DNA of 36,193 nucleotides from M3007 sp046296435 (GTDB lineage: Bacteria; Bacteroidota; Bacteroidia; Chitinophagales; Saprospiraceae), in the NCBI GenBank assembly GCA_046296435.1, contig JBKBLI010000032.1:1-36193 (forward strand), read 5' to 3'. Under the pieces are notes generated by a model, which made no database searches, was not told where the DNA came from, and saw only the letters and a list, made by a program, of their open reading frames with translations. Numbering within the stretch: position 1 is the stretch's first letter; every line of letters starts with the position of its first letter. Below, piece by piece: positions 1 through 8,700 of the stretch. A program made the translations under genes and the position numbers.

Positions 1-1
1 G

Positions 2-265
2 CGTTATTCCCCCTCGCTTCGCTTTCATCCCCGCGAGGGGCTGTTCCAGATCGATGCGGAAAACGCCGCTCTGCGCGAACGAGGGTCGGACCGCTACCTC
101 TACGATTTGCTGCACACGCCCCTCGACCAAATCCAAACGCTGGAAGCCGCGCGCGAAATCCGCAAAACTGCATTTGGATCCTTGTTGCTTTTTTATCAAA
201 CGCATGCGCCAGACTTTGGCGAATTGCGCTCGCCCGAAGTGCTCGAATGGGTATTGCGCGGGTAA
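2..265 (+). CDS. recO: DNA repair protein RecO, C-terminal fragment (5' end outside window)
   Basis: An open frame runs from the window edge to TAA at 263-265 and gives 87 codons of a C-terminal part. RecO helps RecF/RecR load RecA on gapped DNA during recombinational repair. The fragment carries a FHPREGLF segment, then a helical region, and ends with an LLLFYQTHAPDFGELRSPEV-type tail. That resembles the end of Bacteroidota RecO proteins (F-x-x-REGLF followed by a short helical domain ending in a 'h-x-F-x-x-x-xSlxVL' motif). The identification is from family memory, not a search. The N-terminal OB fold and any zinc-binding cysteines lie outside the window. The gene points towards the minus-strand porV-like gene, so the two are convergent. 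Confidence 0.8.
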   Translation, partial: RYSPSLRFHPREGLFQIDAENAALRERGSDRYLYDLLHTPLDQIQTLEAAREIRKTAFGSLLLFYQTHAPDFGELRSPEVLEWVLRG

Positions 266-292
266 GCTCAACCCCAACACGGGACCCTTGCC

Positions 293-345
293 GGCGCGGG
301 AGCGTTTTATTTCGCAAAGACGCTGACGAAGGCGCCGTTTTTTTT
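293..345 (+). terminator. Possible recO terminator
   Basis: GGCGC at 293-297 can pair with GCGCC at 332-336, enclosing AGCGT/ACGCT. A run of eight T (338-345) follows one base later. The stem is imperfect with internal loops, so this is tentative. The T run continues directly into eight A (346-353), making a T8A8 palindrome. Confidence 0.35.
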
Positions 346-370
346 AAAAAAAAGCTCCCGCTAACACAAA

Positions 371-406
371 CAAGCCCGCGCGCCTACCGTGAGACGCGCG
401 GGCTTG
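371..406 (-). terminator. Hairpin terminator after the PorV-like gene
   Basis: A perfect 12-bp inverted repeat (371-382 with 395-406) encloses a 12-base loop. It lies 24 bases beyond the stop codon of the minus-strand gene ending at 431. Read on the minus strand it is followed by a T-rich but interrupted stretch (TTTGTGTT). The convergent placement between recO and the PorV-like gene suggests a terminator that may work in both directions. Confidence 0.6.
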
Positions 407-430
407 AAAATCAAGATGCGAGGCGTTCAG

Positions 431-1480
431 TCACAAATCGATACGCACGCCTATGTTGTGAATGCCGTTGTATCGGATCGTAGTACGGTAGGCGTAGTCC
501 AGCGCGATCCGCGTATCCGAGTCGCGCTTGACGGGCAGCGCAACCGAAAATCCGGCAGCCAATCCGTTGTCAAGGGTAGCGTCAAGGCTTTGGAGCGTGG
601 TCTGGAACTCGTGCTTGTATGCTGCGCGGAGGAACAGAATATTGTTCATGGCATATTCCAGCCCCATACCAACCTGGTCGCGCGAAAAGGCGTTGGACGT
701 GAAGTTGAGCATCGGCGTGATGCGGTGATTGCCGGAACCTACCAGAAAATCATACGAAGCGCCGATATTCAACTGCGTAGGCAATTCGTAAGCGGCCGAG
801 CGGTCGTAGAATGTCAACTGATAAGCGAAGGTCTGGTTGGGCGCCGGAAGTTGGCGGTTCAAGCCGTCGCCGGTAAAGCGCATCCGGTTGCCGATATTGC
901 GCAGGGAGATACCAAACTTAAATTCGTCGTTAGGGCCGGTAACGTACTGCACGCCGGCGTCGATGGCCAACGCGCTGGCGCTTACGTTGGCGATGGATTC
1001 GCTGACGAGTTTGGCCGTAAAGCCTACCGACACTTTGTTTTCAAAGAGATGCGAGTACGACAAACTCATGTTGAAAAACGAAGGGCTGAAAGTCGAGTTG
1101 GATCCTTCCGGCGTATCTTCGGTGGTCAGGAAAAAATCGCCCAGATCAAAAGCGACCATGGCAATGCCTAAAGCGCCATTTTTCCCTATTTTCTGAGCCA
1201 ATCCAATGGCGTTGAGGTTCAGGTCTGCGCCTACCAGGTATCGGGTGTGAGAGAACTGCACTTGGGTCTTGTTGATCCGAGACAGACCCGCTACGTTTTG
1301 GTACATGGCTTCTGCGCCGGTGACCGAAGACGTATTCATGGTGTGCAAGCCGGCGGTTCGCGCCCATGGATTGATCAGCAACTGGTTGGCGCCTGCCTCA
1401 CCTTGGCGGTCGGGGTTGCCGGCGGTCAACACGGCAGAGACCAGCAGACAAGCTGCCGTCAGCGAGTATAGAAGTTTCAT
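431..1480 (-). CDS. PorV/PorQ-family outer-membrane beta-barrel protein
   Basis: This 349-residue protein has a clear signal peptide (MKLLYSLTAACLLVSAVLTA). A mature N-terminus follows with the PorV/PorQ-like pattern: a segment around residues 28-65 containing NPWARTAG and MYQNVAGLSRINKTQV, close to the family's 'R..gMg.a......a.yxNPAGLa'. The rest is alternating-hydrophobic barrel sequence, with a final strand ending in GVRIDL. In characterised T9SS, PorV is a FadL-like barrel that takes cargo from the translocon to the attachment complex, and PorQ is a related family member. Here the gene is the last of a three-gene minus-strand set behind a giant exported protein and a TonB-dependent receptor, which suggests a dedicated partner for that cargo. 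No gene symbol is given because PorV, PorQ and unassigned paralogs cannot be separated by eye. Confidence 0.75.
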   Translation of the reverse strand: MKLLYSLTAACLLVSAVLTAGNPDRQGEAGANQLLINPWARTAGLHTMNTSSVTGAEAMYQNVAGLSRINKTQVQFSHTRYLVGADLNLNAIGLAQKIGKNGALGIAMVAFDLGDFFLTTEDTPEGSNSTFSPSFFNMSLSYSHLFENKVSVGFTAKLVSESIANVSASALAIDAGVQYVTGPNDEFKFGISLRNIGNRMRFTGDGLNRQLPAPNQTFAYQLTFYDRSAAYELPTQLNIGASYDFLVGSGNHRITPMLNFTSNAFSRDQVGMGLEYAMNNILFLRAAYKHEFQTTLQSLDATLDNGLAAGFSVALPVKRDSDTRIALDYAYRTTIRYNGIHNIGVRIDL

Positions 1481-1520
1481 ACGGATGTGTATATTTTTTT
1501 TGACTGAATGAAAAACCGCG

Positions 1521-1556
1521 CAAGGAACGCGCCGCCTTGATGCGGCGCGTTCCTTG
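1521..1556 (-). terminator. Strong intercistronic hairpin between the giant exported protein gene and the PorV-like gene
   Basis: A perfect 15-bp stem (1521-1535 with 1542-1556) closes a 6-base loop. On the minus strand it is followed by CGCGG and then five T. It sits between the stop of the upstream gene (1580) and the start of the PorV-like gene (1480). It could be a partial terminator, an mRNA-stabilising 3' end or a processing site. The T run starts five bases after the stem, so termination may be leaky. Confidence 0.55.
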
Positions 1557-1579
1557 ACGGCGTATTTACATTGCCCGGG

Positions 1580-4500
1580 CTACAAACCGGATGGGTCAAA
1601 TTGTCTGGCTATGCCGAACCATTTTATGGTTCGTTCGCCGAGCCCTTCGGCCTGCACATTGATCAGATAGACGCCGCTGGCGATCGGGATACCCTTGCTG
1701 TTGCGCATGTCCCACTCGACGGCAGGCGTAATTTGCCTGTAAGGCCCGTAAGTTTCATTACGCACATATTGACGGATAAACTTGCCGTCGAGCGAATAAA
1801 TGGTCACGGTGCATTTGCCCGGCAAATTGGTAATTTTCACCGTGTTGGAGAACTGGTTGACCTCATACGACGAGAAGCCGTAGTACGGGTTGGGGACGAC
1901 CCGGATAGAATCCAAAGAGTTGGCTACTTGCTCGGCGACGAGATTCCGGCGCTCCTTGCCCTCAATTTTGAATCGGTACTTAGGATGTGCCGTGCGCTGG
2001 GATGTTCCCGGAACAAAACTGGTTCTGTACGATTTGTCCACCCGCAACTTGATGCGGGTCTCTGTCGGGATCAGGCCATCGCGCAGCGAACGCAGGGAAG
2101 CGCCTGGGGCCAGGGTCAACATACCGCACCAGTCGAGGTTGCCGATTTGTGCGATTTTACGGGTCGGAGCGGTTGTTGGGTTGGGTTGCAACTCCGGGGC
2201 CAGGCGGCTGCGCAGCGCGGCGCACTCGTCGTAGGGCGTATGGGCGACATATATAAAATGCTGCCCACCAAGCGGATAGTTGTAGTATTCGCCGGAACCA
2301 AACAGCGCAAATGGAGGAAGGCCCGCTGTCAAATCGGCCGTTGGATTCCACAACATATCGCGACCGGTGAAGTTGGGCAGGGTGGGATCGCCCAGATTGC
2401 CGTTCCAGGCCGAGTTTTCGCCGAAAAAGATGTTGAGTCGCGTGCCAGTCTCCACGTCAATCGCATATCCCGGGAACCACCCCATACCCCTGACGGGTTG
2501 TCCGTTGGGATCTGTGGCATTGTCCAGATCGGGCCGACCGTCGCCGTCTAAGTCGTCTTTACCGACCGACAAGGCCCAGCGCGTATCCATACTCTTACGG
2601 ATGTTGGCGGGCGTCAGCGGAAGCGGACTCTCCGGCTCAAGACCTGGGATTTTTGGAAACGCCGTCGAGGTGTAGTACACCGAAGCGGTTTCAACCACGA
2701 TACAGCGGCTCCACTTGGATTTGTCTGGCGTAAGCACGATGTCCACGTTGCGCAGGCGGTTGAGCATCTGCTGGCGCTGGACATCCGAGCCAAGCGCAGA
2801 GCGGTTGAGGTTGTTGGTGGTTTCGTTCCAGGCCGGCGTGATCAGACGCGGATCGCCGAGATTAGGTCCGGCGGGGATACGCCAATCGGCCAGCGCGTAA
2901 GGCACGAACCATCCATTGCCAAGCGTGCTCAAGCCTTGTTTGGGATCGAAGCGCTCGTCGTCCTCGTTTCGGTTGGTTTTGACATAATTGAACAGACCAA
3001 ATTCGGTGTCGGGCAGGCCGTTCAACCAGCGAACGTCCGGATCTTTGTATTCGATCTCGGCGCCGATGCCGCCGTTGGCATCATCGGCGCGGTCCCCGGA
3101 GTTTGGCGTCTGCGCCACCGTGACGGAAAACCCGTATTTAGCGACAATTTGTTCGTTGAGTTGGGCGATACTCCGGTCTGATAGTACGGGATCGTCGTTG
3201 CTGTTCAGGCGACGCAATTCCCACCGGGCGTCAGGGGCCAAAACATTGTCTGTCACGTTGCCGTCCACCAGCGCGATTTCGTACTCGCCGTCAACCACTT
3301 CGAATGGGTTGAAGATGGTCACCGTGACCGGGCCGCGGCCCTCTCTGTAGGTCAGCAAAGTATCTGCGCCGGCGGCGGCGTTCCAGATTGCTTCGCGCGT
3401 TTCGTTGTCCCAGTCGAGGAAATTACCTCCTGCGCCGCTTCCTTGCAAGCGCGTGATGGCAACGCCGTCGCCGTAAGCAGCCTGCAGGCTGAAGTCCACT
3501 ACCGGACGCGGGATGACAGTGTAGATCTTGATATTGCGGCTACTGGGCAAGAAAGGCAACTGCTGGCCTTTTACCGGACGCTCAAGGGCTGTGAAAGGGC
3601 CATATTCGTTGTGCGCATACGCGATCACCGAGAAGTAGTACTTCTTGTGATTGACCAATCTGCGGTCGTTGCCCAAAGCAAAGCGGTCTTCTTTGATACT
3701 AAAGGTGTGCCGAATGCCTTTGTTGGCGCCGTCAACCATCAATTTGGGTACATAAAGACGGTTGTCGGGATTGGTCGGGTCGGCCTCCTCTTCCCAATTG
3801 TATATTTTAGAGACGTTATTGCGGATATCCACCTGAGCGACGATGCGCGCGCGGTTAGGATCTGAGAAATCGGCAGTGGACACGTTCGGATTCAACACCT
3901 GATAGATGATATATCCCTCAAAGCGGTAATCTGCTTTGGCGCGCTCATTGGCGTCCGGGCTGTTTTTGAGCGAGTCGGGCGCCAGGAAGTCTTGCTGCGC
4001 GTACTCTTCATTGAAGTTGTTGGAAAGCGGATCCTCGTTGGTGAGAACGGCTACTATTTCCTGATACATTTCGATCCAGTCCACGTTGGGCGCGTCGGGG
4101 CCTTCCAAACGCTCGAAGCAGTTGTCGAAGAGGCCTTGAGCCAACTTATCGGCGCGGAACAGTTGTTCCAGATCGGGGCAAGGGTAGTCGATATCTGGCA
4201 CCCAGGGCAACCCGACGATCAACTCGTTGAGCGCGCCGGGGAGGAGTTTGAACGGACCGGATGCTTGCAAGGTACGGCGGTCGCCGAATGGCAGGTTTGC
4301 AGTACACATAGACCATCCCGACGGATCGTTCGGCGGATCAGAGAAGGCGTAGTTTGTGGGTAAGGTCCCGCCCTTGCCATTCCCGCCGTAAGTGAAAGGG
4401 GTACCGTCGCGCCAGTGACCGGTCAGGTAGCGGTAAAACTCAATATCTACGCTGGGGTCTTGGGTTCCCTGGGGAGGCGGACCGATTCCCGGGTTGTTGT

Positions 4501-5692
4501 AGTAAACAAATGAAGACATCCCGATTTCGACCAAAGTATCCTTCAATTCACCGGGATTGTCGATATCCGGTATCTGTATGGGTCTGCGCGGTCCCCGGAA
4601 GTAGTCGCAACCCACAATAGGCACCTTATCGCAATAGGTAGGCACGTTGGTAGAGCCAGATACGCAACCACATCCAGGATCGCCATCCAATGCATCCTGG
4701 TTATAGCAATACATCAAGCTTTTGGATGTGTCGCAGCCAATATAGTCGTCGAGGTAGCAACCCAAATCCGGATCAATCCACATGGCAAAAAAGGTGGAGT
4801 CGATAAACTCCGTAGCGCGGTTGATCAGCTTATATCTTTGGAAGGTCATGTCGTTCAACTCGTCGTTGGTGACATAGGCAAAGGCCTGTACTTGTACTTC
4901 CATCTGGATAGCGCGTCCGTTGGTATTGCCGTGCGGCGCGCCGCCGCCCTGGTCGTTGTAAATCCAGAAAATCATTTCGTCCGGATAGCGGTCCAGCGGA
5001 CAACCGCGGATTTCGATAGACGGATAGTCGCCGTCGAGCGGGTTGTACAATCCGTCGTTGGCGTTGGGGCCGACGGGAGAGTCGTAAAATCCGGCGAGGC
5101 CCTGGGTGGTGAAGGGCAGGTCAAAACCATAGACGTCCACAAAGAAGGGATTGCCCGTGGCCGGCCAGCCGCGCAGCCCGCGCGGGATGTCGTTGGGGTT
5201 CAGATTACCCTCTTCGAGGTTGCGCAGGTGGCGGCGAATTTCTTCGCCGGTAACCCGAAAATGGCGGTTCCACTGTTGGCACTGCGAGCGGGTCGTCAGG
5301 CCCTGCTCGTTGAGCGGCCCCGGCCAAAATTCGTTGTTATTGGCCCGCCGGTAATCCATACAGGCCAACTTCAGGTTGCCGCCCGGATCCACGCCGCCCA
5401 GCCATACTGAGCCGGCAAACAAGGATGAAACCTCGCGCTGGCCGGTGGATACGTCCACCTTAGGGACGATGTAGCGCCCGTTGGTGAAATCCCACCAGCA
5501 GTCTCCGCCGCCCAGCAAGCGGGCGCGCACGTTGTTGATCTCCTGATCGATTTGCGCCGTAGAGGCTGCGCATTGTTCGCTGCCGCGCGGCGCGACATCC
5601 TTCCCTTTTTTGAACCCGGGAGGCACGTGGGCGTTCAGGACGCCCACTACGAACAGCATCAGGCAAGTAAGCCAAAACTGAATAAAACGCAT
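1580..5692 (-). CDS. Giant exported protein with T9SS-like C-terminal domain
   Basis: This 1370-residue protein starts at the ATG at 5690-5692. That start gives an immediate signal peptide (MRFIQFWLTCLMLFVVGVLNA), whereas earlier in-frame starts do not. The N-terminal region has a pattern I recall from large secreted proteins of Saprospiria and Ignavibacteria but cannot name: LFAGSVWLGGVD near residue 90 and FWPGPL near 125. About residues 310-362 hold a cluster of seven cysteines. Near residue 1047 there is a DxDGDGxPD calcium-loop-like motif. From about 1260 to the end lies an Ig-like domain (IRVVPNPYYGFS, then GIPIASGVYLINVQAEG), typical of the Por/FlgD-like C-terminal domain that directs T9SS secretion. 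The protein is probably secreted to the cell surface. Its catalytic or binding role is unknown. It sits between the receptor gene (66-base gap) and the PorV-like gene (99-base gap). Confidence 0.75.
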   Translation of the reverse strand: MRFIQFWLTCLMLFVVGVLNAHVPPGFKKGKDVAPRGSEQCAASTAQIDQEINNVRARLLGGGDCWWDFTNGRYIVPKVDVSTGQREVSSLFAGSVWLGGVDPGGNLKLACMDYRRANNNEFWPGPLNEQGLTTRSQCQQWNRHFRVTGEEIRRHLRNLEEGNLNPNDIPRGLRGWPATGNPFFVDVYGFDLPFTTQGLAGFYDSPVGPNANDGLYNPLDGDYPSIEIRGCPLDRYPDEMIFWIYNDQGGGAPHGNTNGRAIQMEVQVQAFAYVTNDELNDMTFQRYKLINRATEFIDSTFFAMWIDPDLGCYLDDYIGCDTSKSLMYCYNQDALDGDPGCGCVSGSTNVPTYCDKVPIVGCDYFRGPRRPIQIPDIDNPGELKDTLVEIGMSSFVYYNNPGIGPPPQGTQDPSVDIEFYRYLTGHWRDGTPFTYGGNGKGGTLPTNYAFSDPPNDPSGWSMCTANLPFGDRRTLQASGPFKLLPGALNELIVGLPWVPDIDYPCPDLEQLFRADKLAQGLFDNCFERLEGPDAPNVDWIEMYQEIVAVLTNEDPLSNNFNEEYAQQDFLAPDSLKNSPDANERAKADYRFEGYIIYQVLNPNVSTADFSDPNRARIVAQVDIRNNVSKIYNWEEEADPTNPDNRLYVPKLMVDGANKGIRHTFSIKEDRFALGNDRRLVNHKKYYFSVIAYAHNEYGPFTALERPVKGQQLPFLPSSRNIKIYTVIPRPVVDFSLQAAYGDGVAITRLQGSGAGGNFLDWDNETREAIWNAAAGADTLLTYREGRGPVTVTIFNPFEVVDGEYEIALVDGNVTDNVLAPDARWELRRLNSNDDPVLSDRSIAQLNEQIVAKYGFSVTVAQTPNSGDRADDANGGIGAEIEYKDPDVRWLNGLPDTEFGLFNYVKTNRNEDDERFDPKQGLSTLGNGWFVPYALADWRIPAGPNLGDPRLITPAWNETTNNLNRSALGSDVQRQQMLNRLRNVDIVLTPDKSKWSRCIVVETASVYYTSTAFPKIPGLEPESPLPLTPANIRKSMDTRWALSVGKDDLDGDGRPDLDNATDPNGQPVRGMGWFPGYAIDVETGTRLNIFFGENSAWNGNLGDPTLPNFTGRDMLWNPTADLTAGLPPFALFGSGEYYNYPLGGQHFIYVAHTPYDECAALRSRLAPELQPNPTTAPTRKIAQIGNLDWCGMLTLAPGASLRSLRDGLIPTETRIKLRVDKSYRTSFVPGTSQRTAHPKYRFKIEGKERRNLVAEQVANSLDSIRVVPNPYYGFSSYEVNQFSNTVKITNLPGKCTVTIYSLDGKFIRQYVRNETYGPYRQITPAVEWDMRNSKGIPIASGVYLINVQAEGLGERTIKWFGIARQFDPSGL

Positions 5693-5758
5693 GATGTGTT
5701 GTTTTTTTACGTGATGTGAATCAATTTGTGCACGATTAAGCAAAGAGATTCGTCTGTT

Positions 5759-8700
5759 TTAGAATTCAATGACGGCGCCCATGTACATGCGACGCGGGAG
5801 GCCAAAAAAGTCTGGATTAAGCAATGCCCAGGAATATGACGCCAAATATGCCTGCGTATCGTAGCCCTGAAGCGGTACGCCGCTCAGTACGGATTGCCCT
5901 TCGGGCGAAGCCAGATAGCCGTCGTCGGTAGGCGAACCCGTCACGGAGTAAACCCCAATCACATTCTTGCGGTTCAACAAGTTCGAAACGCGAAAATAGA
6001 CGTTCAAATTGAGCGGATTTTTGGCTGATTTAGACAAAGCGAACGATTTATCCACCCGCATGTCTAAGTTAAAGCGCCAAGGAAGGCGGCTGCCGTTGAG
6101 CGAGCCGAGCGTACCGGTTCCGCCGAAGCGAACAGGGCGGATACGCTGCGTGTATGGACGCCCGGATACGGCGCCAATCTGGAGGTTTATGCCGAAGTTG
6201 GCCAATATATCTGCGCCGCCAATGCGCGGACCGTTGTAGCGATTGCCGTCGTCGAAACGGTAATCAATGATGGCCTGCAAGTTGTGGCGCTCGTCGAAAC
6301 TCAGCGGGAAAAGCGTGCGCAGATTGCCAAACTGGGCCAGACTCCGCTGCGTCTCCGGATCAGAGCCGGTACCGTCGGCAAATTGTAAGGTGTAGGCCAG
6401 ACGCATCTCAATATTTTGCTTGCGGCGCATTTCATATTGCGCGGTGAAGCCTTTGACCGTACCGAAATCGATGTTGCCAAAAGTCTCATAGCGTCCGATG
6501 ACCGGCACGTACAACACCACGCGGGACTGGATCATGTCGCGCAATTCGCGGTAATAGGCTTGCAACTTAATTGCCGTGTTCTTGGTCAGCAATTGTTGGA
6601 AACCGACTTCGTAATCCACCACGCGCTCCGGACGCAGGTTGGCGTTGTTGCGCGGCGTGCGGCCGGGCACATAGAAGTAAAAATAGTCGAGCGGCGTGAC
6701 CTGCCATTGACCGGGAGGGCGCTGCACCAGGATATCGTAGTGCGCAAAGAAGTTGGCCTCCTTAGAGATCGGAAACGAAAAGGCCAGACGCGGCATCCAG
6801 TTCAACTGCGGTTTGTAGTCCTCAAACGCCGTATTGGGATCAAAGCGCGGGTCTGTAATATCGCCGCCCACCACTTCGTCGGCCAATACGGGAGCGATCA
6901 CGCCGCCGCCGAAAATTACATTGGCATCGTTGACCTGTATTCCGTCTTTGGTGTACCAAACATCCCCTTTTCGGAACGCTTTGGGCGTCTGGTCGGTGGG
7001 ACTTTCGACATACACCTTGAAGTCGTCGCCGATTCCGTCCGGACGGGTAAAGCCGGGGTTGGACTGGAAGAAAGCGCGAGCCTCTTGAATCTGATAAAGC
7101 GAGTACTGGTCGCGCATGACGCGGGTGTTCAGGTCAATCTGCTCGACGCGCACGCCGAGGCTAAAGATCATTTTATTGAACTGGAACTTATCCTTCAGAT
7201 AAGCCCCCTGCCATACCGGACGCAAAGGCGCCACCGGAAAGTTGCGCACGCCGTCAGGTCCTGTACTGGTAAAAAAGTCATTGAATGTGACGCCATTTGG
7301 AGTTAGACGACCGGTGTGGTCGTATCCCTGGTAATTGACGATGCCCAAAGTGGTCAACTCGCGGGAGCTAAACATATCTATGCTCAGATCATCGGGATTG
7401 AGCGCCTGCGGATTGACAAACTCGTCCAGTTGTAATCCGAGTTTCTCGCGAATAGCCCTGTAAAACTTCAGGTCGGAGGGCTGCGTCGCCAGGTTGCCGT
7501 AAATCGGCAAACCCGTAAAATCGTCGATGCCTACGATGCGGTTGGTGTCCAGGCCGTTGAAGTGGCTGTTCGCGTTCTGGCGCATCAGCAGCCAAAGGCG
7601 GTATGGCGATACGCCATAGCTGCGATCCACGCGCTGCTCGTTGATCAGACCAAACTGGATGTTGTGTACGCCGGTACGTCCCAGTTTCAGATCAAAACCG
7701 CTTGATGCGATGATGGTAATGATGTCATTCTGATTCTTGCTAAATGAGTTGAACGGGAGATTCACGTTGGTGTGCATGCCCGCCCAAACATCGTCATAAA
7801 CGCCTTGAAACTGACCGTTGGTGGCAATATACGAAAAGACGTTCTCGGGATTGGCAAACTGGTTGTACGCATTCAGGCCCGGGTTGGGATCGCGGAATAC
7901 GCCGTTGTTGTCCACATAACCCGGCTGAAAGCCCGTGAACGCCTCCAGATAATCCACATGGCGCAACTGGCCGTCTTCGATGCCAAAGATCGGAACCTGC
8001 TCGAAATTGAAGCGCCCCACGAATCCGTAATCGAACAAGCGGTTGCCGTGGCGGGCATCCGCAACGCGACCGGTACCGCGCTCAAAGCCAAATTGGATCT
8101 GGTAGTTGACGTTAGAAATGGCCTTATCGCCGTCGTCGGCGCCGAGGCGGTGGCGCAGGCGTCCGATGATGCGATAGCGATCGTTATATTGCGTGGGGTT
8201 GTTATGAGAGTTGAAGACCCTCCAACCCGCTTGTGTCGATTCGCCGGTAGTCAAAGTCCTGCTTGGCGTGAACTGATTGGCTACGTATTTGTAAGTGCCC
8301 GTAACGCTGAAATCAATGCTTTCTGTAAACCGAAAATCCAATCTGCTGGTGACGTCAAGATCGCGACGGCGCTCGAAGGGGTTGAAGCGCAGCGCGTCCA
8401 CGCTATCTTGCGTAAAAGACTCGGCATAGTTGAAAATTTGACCATTGCGACGCACCAGAGGCGTTGCTTCTAAACGGCGCAAAACGTCGTCTTTAACGCG
8501 ATACACCGGAATAGCCGGCGGATCATCGTCCTTTTGGTCGAGATATTGACCGGAGAGGCGGAAACCAATTACGGTACGTTTTGAACCGTCCGGACGCGTC
8601 TTTTTCAGAATGGGGCCGCTCAGGTTGCCGGTGGTCAGCAGCCAGCCGTACGGATCCAGTCCGTAAGAACTTTCCACCTCCAGCGCGCCATGGTATTCGC

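Noticed and set aside
1571..2551. Long plus-strand open frame (326 codons) opposite the giant exported protein gene
   Set aside because: It is antisense to a gene with signal peptide, domains and a terminal domain. Its translation shows no recognisable motif and simply mirrors the GC-rich codon pattern.
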